Shown: positions 59,456 to 64,000 of the stretch, piece after piece
Numbering within the stretch: the first letter of the stretch is position 1
Layout: each line of letters begins with the position of its first letter
Source of the DNA: Balanoglossus misakiensis
Taxonomy: Eukaryota; Hemichordata
DNA: 64,000 nt
Direction of reading: 5' to 3'
Assembly: GCA_040954595.2 (NCBI GenBank)
Contig: CM082577.2
Location: 17,856,001-17,920,000, forward strand
Position numbers and translations under genes: made by a program
The notes under the pieces: model-generated
Database searches by the model: none
What the model saw: the letters and a program-made list of their open reading frames with translations, nothing else
Told to the model about the DNA's origin: nothing

Positions 59456-62107
59456 TTATAATCGCTTCAAAGTCCTTTTCTTGTCTTTTTTCTTTTTTTC
59501 AAGTGACTTTTTATCGCCTGCATGTTTCTTGGCCACAGGCCCATTACTCGAATACTCTGAGGCAGCAGATGTTGAGGGACCTTCTCCTAATGTTGAGTCT
59601 TTAGTGTCTCTAGATGACTTAGGAGGGATTGCATGTATTTCAGTCATCATTTTGGCTCTAACTGAATAATCATCATATTGTTCAAGTAACAGTTTGCCAG
59701 CTTCTTCATTCAGCGCTGATTCCGGGTTAGGATAAATAAGTAAACATTTGATGGTCTGAAAATGAGGTAAAAATGAATATTAGGAAAACAAAATGAATCA
59801 CAATATAAAAAAGAAAGGTTATGAACTGCAAACAAGTTATTGCCAATGATCTACCAGTAGTCCCCACAGCACCTGTCCAATAAATTAAGAGAACACTGAA
59901 GGAAATCAGGGTGGAACATCAAGTCCAAGCATGTCTGCAATATTGCTTTGACATTGTTTCTTATTATATTATAGCTTTATCAATACCAGTGAATTTTGTG
60001 ACGTCATAGCTGTACATTATTACTGATAATGTAAAGTGATTCTGTGCCTGTGGACGCGCTCAAGAACAAGCCCGACGTGTACAATTTCTGAGTAAATAAC
60101 GGAGGTTTTCACACAATGTGAACATATTAAGGGTTAAAAAAGAAATGCAAACTTACACAGAATAAATACGGCGATATTTATTAATTTCCAAACCTGACCT
60201 CGACTGGCGATTAGTTTATATTTTTCTTCCTAACATGGTGCTACATATCTGCTCTTGAATCACGCGCAGTCAACATGGCTCGCTCACGCATATAAATCAA
60301 ACCTCTTGATGATGCTGGATTTGACATTCGTCATACAAACCGTGTACCATTTACCAAGCATGTCATGTCAAAGAAACTATACGTAAAAAGGTTATGCCGC
60401 AAGTGTCACTGTCTACGTGGTAAGGAGAAGGGCGAGTTTGTTTATTATGTATTGCAACCTTCCGAGCGCCCATATATGTGAACTCTCCTGAGAACGTAAA
60501 CGAATCCAAATATTCCCCGAGTCCTCACCAAGATTTCACATAAATCAAAACTTTTTCAGATATTTTCAGCAGAACCCTTAAATGAATTTTCACATGCATT
60601 AATAAACCTTCATTATTTTATTTCCTAATGTTTGAATATGATACTAGAAATGCACAGTACACAGATTGACCGCAATCACCTGATCTTTTGTTTACGTGTA
60701 CGCCATTGCTCCGTTCTCGATCTCCGTGTCCGAGTCTGAATTTTTCGCACGTATAGTTTTTGAAGTCTGCAAATTCACTGGCATTGACAAAACTATAAAA
60801 TACATGTAATTAGAATAATGTACGCCCCAAAGACCCATAATGGACTCAAGCACATATTGTACTCCATTAATGTACTCGGCATTCGCCTCGCACATTACGT
60901 TTCACAATGTGTGCTTTCGTCCATTATGGGTCTTCGGGGCGTACATTATGCTCTAAATAATGATTATCTCCTAAGGCGTGTATGGCATTGCATGTATATT
61001 ATCATGCTATACATGTGTATAAAACCAGACGAAACTGGTTTAAGAATAACGCTGGACATGAAAATAACAAATTGATATGTCTACATCATTGTCACTCCTT
61101 GAATGAACTTTCAATGGAATTACACATGTAGTTCAGGCAAATCTTCTTAAGGCTGCCGCACACGAGAGAAATTAGCTGAGCAAAAAGTCATTCGAGGAAT
61201 TTTGCTCAGCAAGTTTCTCTCGTGTGCGGTGGTCTTGAGTAATTTTCCTCGCGAGGAAAAAAATATGAAACACGTTGAATATCGTGATCCGCGGCGCAAA
61301 AGTAAAAAGATCAGGAAAAATCGCCCGCACACGGAAGGAAACTTGCTGAGCAAAATTCCTCGAATGACTTTTTGCTCAGCTGATTTCTCTCGTGTGCGGC
61401 AGCCTTTAAAGCCCCATGAGCTGCAACTTTTGCCAGTAATTGGTATGTTAAAAGTAAAATTGGCATGGACTTTCTTCAACTTTTCGAAAATTCTAAACGA
61501 TTACTCTTTGAGTGACAAAATCTACCACTTTGCTCCATTGCAGCTTTTATTTACTCACACATCAAAAAAAAAAATAAGAACTTTGTTGTTTTTAATATTC
61601 AATACAACTACATGTACTGTAGACTGCAATATTCTATATATTGTGCAACTTATTTGATATCAATTGATCTCAGACGCAGTCGTGTTGGTATTCAAATTTT
61701 CAGTTGACGGGCAACGTGGTGCAGACAACGACACCATACCTGATACAGGTTACGTGTTTGGTGGTTCTAATGTATAAACATACTCAGAAAAACATTTACT
61801 TGATGCTGCCATGTCGTTTGCCTATTACCTGGAAATGACAATGGTGTGGGTCTCATAGCCAGATGACGTGATAGACATTAAAGAATTAATTTACTTGTTT
61901 ATTATAATCTACTTACAAGAAGAATATGTTTAATTCCTAATTCTGGCTTCCAATCTTTCTTCAAGGTGTTCACACAAATTTCACCATTGCTGGCAACATT
62001 TGGATGAAAAATTTTGGTAAGAAAAAATCCCTTGGGTGGCACTGATGGAAAGCCTTTACCGAGCACCAGCTTCAACCTAAATAAGCCACCAGCATAAGGG
62101 GTTCCAC
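59456..62107 (-). CDS. UBE2S: ubiquitin-conjugating enzyme E2 S (5' end missing)
   Basis: Two coding exons on the minus strand, 62107-61917 and 59755-59456, join in phase 0 and give 162 visible residues plus stop. The first visible exon has the E2 core ([13 protein letters not shown], the PPKGFF stretch, the HPN triad in KIFHPNV, and catalytic Cys in NGEICVN, codon 61974-61976). The last exon has [20 protein letters not shown], a variable Ser/Pro linker and a Lys-rich tail ending KKRTLKRL. This tail is diagnostic: UBE2S uses a C-terminal peptide ending Leu-Arg-Arg-Leu in human to bind the APC/C, where it extends Lys11-linked ubiquitin chains. Here the end is Leu-Lys-Arg-Leu. The exon starts with two bases of a split codon, so roughly the first 55 residues of the family lie beyond 64000. 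Convergent with the GGT gene. Confidence 0.93.
60815..60949. repeat. hairpin in UBE2S intron
   Basis: ATAATGTACGCCCC, then aagacccataatggac pairs with its inverse at the right end. MITE-like. Confidence 0.85.
61147..61409. mobile_element. TTAA-flanked compound palindrome
   Basis: TTAA-GGCTGCCGCACACGAGAG at the left and its inverse before TTTAA at the right. Each half is itself a hairpin (acgagagaaa ... ctgagcaaaa ... tttctctcgt). Its right TTAA is also the start of a D-type end (TTAAAGCCCCATGAGCTGC). Confidence 0.85.
61406..61500. repeat. repeat family D terminal end
   Basis: TTAAAGCCCCATGAGCTGC followed by aacttttgcc matches the array unit terminus and the inverse of 34048-34075. Confidence 0.65.
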
Positions 62108-62269
62108 CTGTAAACACAAAGTCATAGTAGGGTTGGTAATTTCCATGGAAAATCATGTTGGTAACTACATGTAGGTTTCAATATTTAATAGAGCTCCTGT
62201 GGTTGTGTCATTTTTCCCAGGAAATCCTGTCATTAGACCATATAGCCTTAAAATAATTTTGTTATTTAA

Positions 62270-62408
62270 GCAATAACCCCGCCGCAGGCGGGTATACGCG
62301 AGATTTGGGTACAATTCGAGACATATAGCACGAGCCGTTAGGCGAGTGCTATATGGAGCGAATTGTACCCAAATCGAGTGTATACCCGACTGAGGCGGGG
62401 GTTATTGC
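62270..62408. repeat. hairpin with gcaataaccccgcc ends
   Basis: Arms gcaataaccccgcc, gggtatac, gatttgggtacaattcg and atatagcac pair with their inverses around gagccgttaggc. Partial copy at 46190-46265. Confidence 0.88.
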
Positions 62409-63157
62409 TATTGTATTATATCATTCAACAATTGATTTTGTGGCATATCAGTGTCATTTTCTTACCGAAACGGCGTCAGAAAGAGAAATTACGATCGTGA
62501 ACCAACATGGCGACGATGAATGTCAACACGAGCGGCCGCGATCCAGCCGGGATCGAGAATTAAACATGAAGCAGACGACAAAAAGTGACAAGACGGGCAT
62601 CGCGCGTGGCAAAGTGACAAATATTTCCACAGAGCAGTTCCAAAATAAAACGTCCGTTAATTCAACAGCATTTTTGTTTTATTTATTTGGTTTAAACACG
62701 CGCGACTGTGGTTTAACCGCACATTTTTGTTGCCGTATGCTAGTTCAGGGGCCCGTTTTACCACTGCCAGCAGTGCATTATGAGTATTTTAGCATCGCTG
62801 GATTGAGCTCTCGTCCAATCAGAATTGTGGACGGTAGGCATGATATAATATAATTGATGATAGACTGGACTGACCAAATTCAGGCACCTGCATGTATTAT
62901 ATGATTGAATTTCTGCATTGCAATTTTAAAACCTTATCATGTGACAGAGAAGACAAGACAGAACAAGAGAGTTGAAATGTAAAACAAGTGTTGTGAAAGA
63001 ACACCTATAGTTTTGTGACACTGTCATAGATATATCAACTATACACCATGTGATAACTTACTCCTGGCAGCATGTAATTGTATTGATTACACCTCACATA
63101 TTATGTTGTATTCGTGATTGGCTGAGACGCACTCATGTGATATAGAAAAAAGTTATA

Positions 63158-63438
63158 TAGGGATAAACTGTGTTAACGCCATCTTGAAAATTTGCAGTGC
63201 ATTATGGGTCAATTGAGTTCCGGTTGGGGGGTGGGGGAGTAGCGCCTACAACCTATCCATTTTCCAGCGGTTTTGTCAGATTTTCTTCAAGTAACGTTAG
63301 TAGTAGTAGTTACATGAAGAAAATCTGACTAAACCGCTGGAAATGGATAGGTTGTAGACGCTACTCCCCCAACCGGAACTCAATTGACCCATAATGCACT
63401 GCAAATTTTCAAGATGGCGTTAACACAGTTTATCCCTA
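63158..63438. repeat. 281-bp near-perfect palindrome
   Basis: Arms of about 130 bp (tagggataaactgtgttaac ... ccagcggttt ... agattttcttca) around a TAG-repeat centre near 63298-63310, with only small indels in a G-run. Pairing resumes outside the arms (atgtgatatag / ctatcacat). Confidence 0.92.
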
Positions 63439-64000
63439 TCACATGGCTAGAGTTGATAAAGCCCTGTCGCATGCCTTGATATTGCCCGCTGGGTTGTTTT
63501 GATGTTCTGCGCGCGACTTCTGCGCACAACAAACTCTCGTTCAATGGCTTCCTCCACGATCAGTCAACTCCTGCATCTACAGCTTGAAAGCGACACACAG
63601 GATTAACACTAGACTCTCACAACCCCTCTCGCCATCCATGCAGGCTTATGGAACGGTGCTTCTCCCCTGCCAAACAGTTGAGGGCGTGTCAGTGAAGAGC
63701 CTTGTTGTAGCGAACCGTGGGCTGTGAGAGAGTCTAGCTTACACCTGTTCAACTCGACGATATTTTACTGCAAACAGGCAGTAAATACATGTACACCAAA
63801 ATTGCAACCAACAGGGCAGTTTCCTCAAAATTATCTGCATGCAAAAAGATCTGCATGTCAATAGAACTCAAAATGAGATGTTACAGAAACAAGGTCACCA
63901 CATGGTTTTTGACTCTGCCGTCGTTCAAATCAATCACCTTACACAACACACTACTGATTGGCCAGAGCAATGACCTGGGCGTTGCTAATAGTAGGAAAAT
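63439..64000. other. UBE2S upstream or intron sequence
   Basis: Holds an imperfect inverted pair (actagactctcacaa near 63609 and tgtgagagagtctag near 63723). No UBE2S N-terminal exon was recognised here. Confidence 0.4.

Noticed and set aside
62353-62853. 166-codon open frame starting in a hairpin arm
   Set aside because: It starts inside the palindrome and runs through low-conservation sequence with no recognisable domain; it is not in phase with UBE2S and lies on the opposite strand.
62108-64000. search for the missing UBE2S N-terminal exon
   Set aside because: No minus-strand segment encoding the conserved N-terminal helix or a GPxG-like end with phase 1 was found; it is most likely beyond 64000.

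Overview
The window reads as intron-rich, AT-rich nuclear DNA of an animal, most likely a marine invertebrate; I cannot name the species. The evidence is four spliced genes with phase-consistent GT-AG introns and animal-type products, plus dense small inverted-repeat transposons, a LINE 3' fragment and microsatellites. There is no operon structure, rRNA, CRISPR or prokaryotic signature.

Gene layout, left to right: (1) a TXNDC11-like double-thioredoxin protein on + (696-15101; 5' end off the window); (2) a complete BTB-BACK-Kelch (KLHL) gene on - (38218 down to 20795; 8 coding exons that join without a break into 620 codons plus stop); (3) a complete gamma-glutamyltransferase of the YwrD-like type on + (41278-55236; 9 coding exons, 571 codons plus stop); (4) the last two coding exons of the ubiquitin-conjugating enzyme UBE2S on - (62107 down to 59456; 5' end off the window). 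Genes 1/2 and 3/4 are convergent pairs; 2/3 are divergent with about 3.1 kb between start codons. The products share no evident pathway (ER redox, CUL3 adaptor, glutathione breakdown, APC/C-linked ubiquitin chain elongation).

Most of the rest is transposon-derived. The strongest non-gene signal is a large set of small non-autonomous elements flanked by TTAA on both sides (piggyBac-type target site) but with many different terminal sequences. At least fifteen can be delimited by eye. Some abut and share one TTAA, and one site is nested three deep. A tandem array of about 75 units (30 or 36 bp) in KLHL intron 3 appears to be built from the terminus of one of these TTAA elements. Other elements show 4-, 9-, 10- and 11-bp target duplications, and several long hairpins are present. 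A 1.1-1.6 kb family carrying tetranucleotide microsatellites occurs four times in both orientations, plus a fragment.

All product names and exon joins are by eye from conserved motifs, splice sites and phase; no database search was possible.
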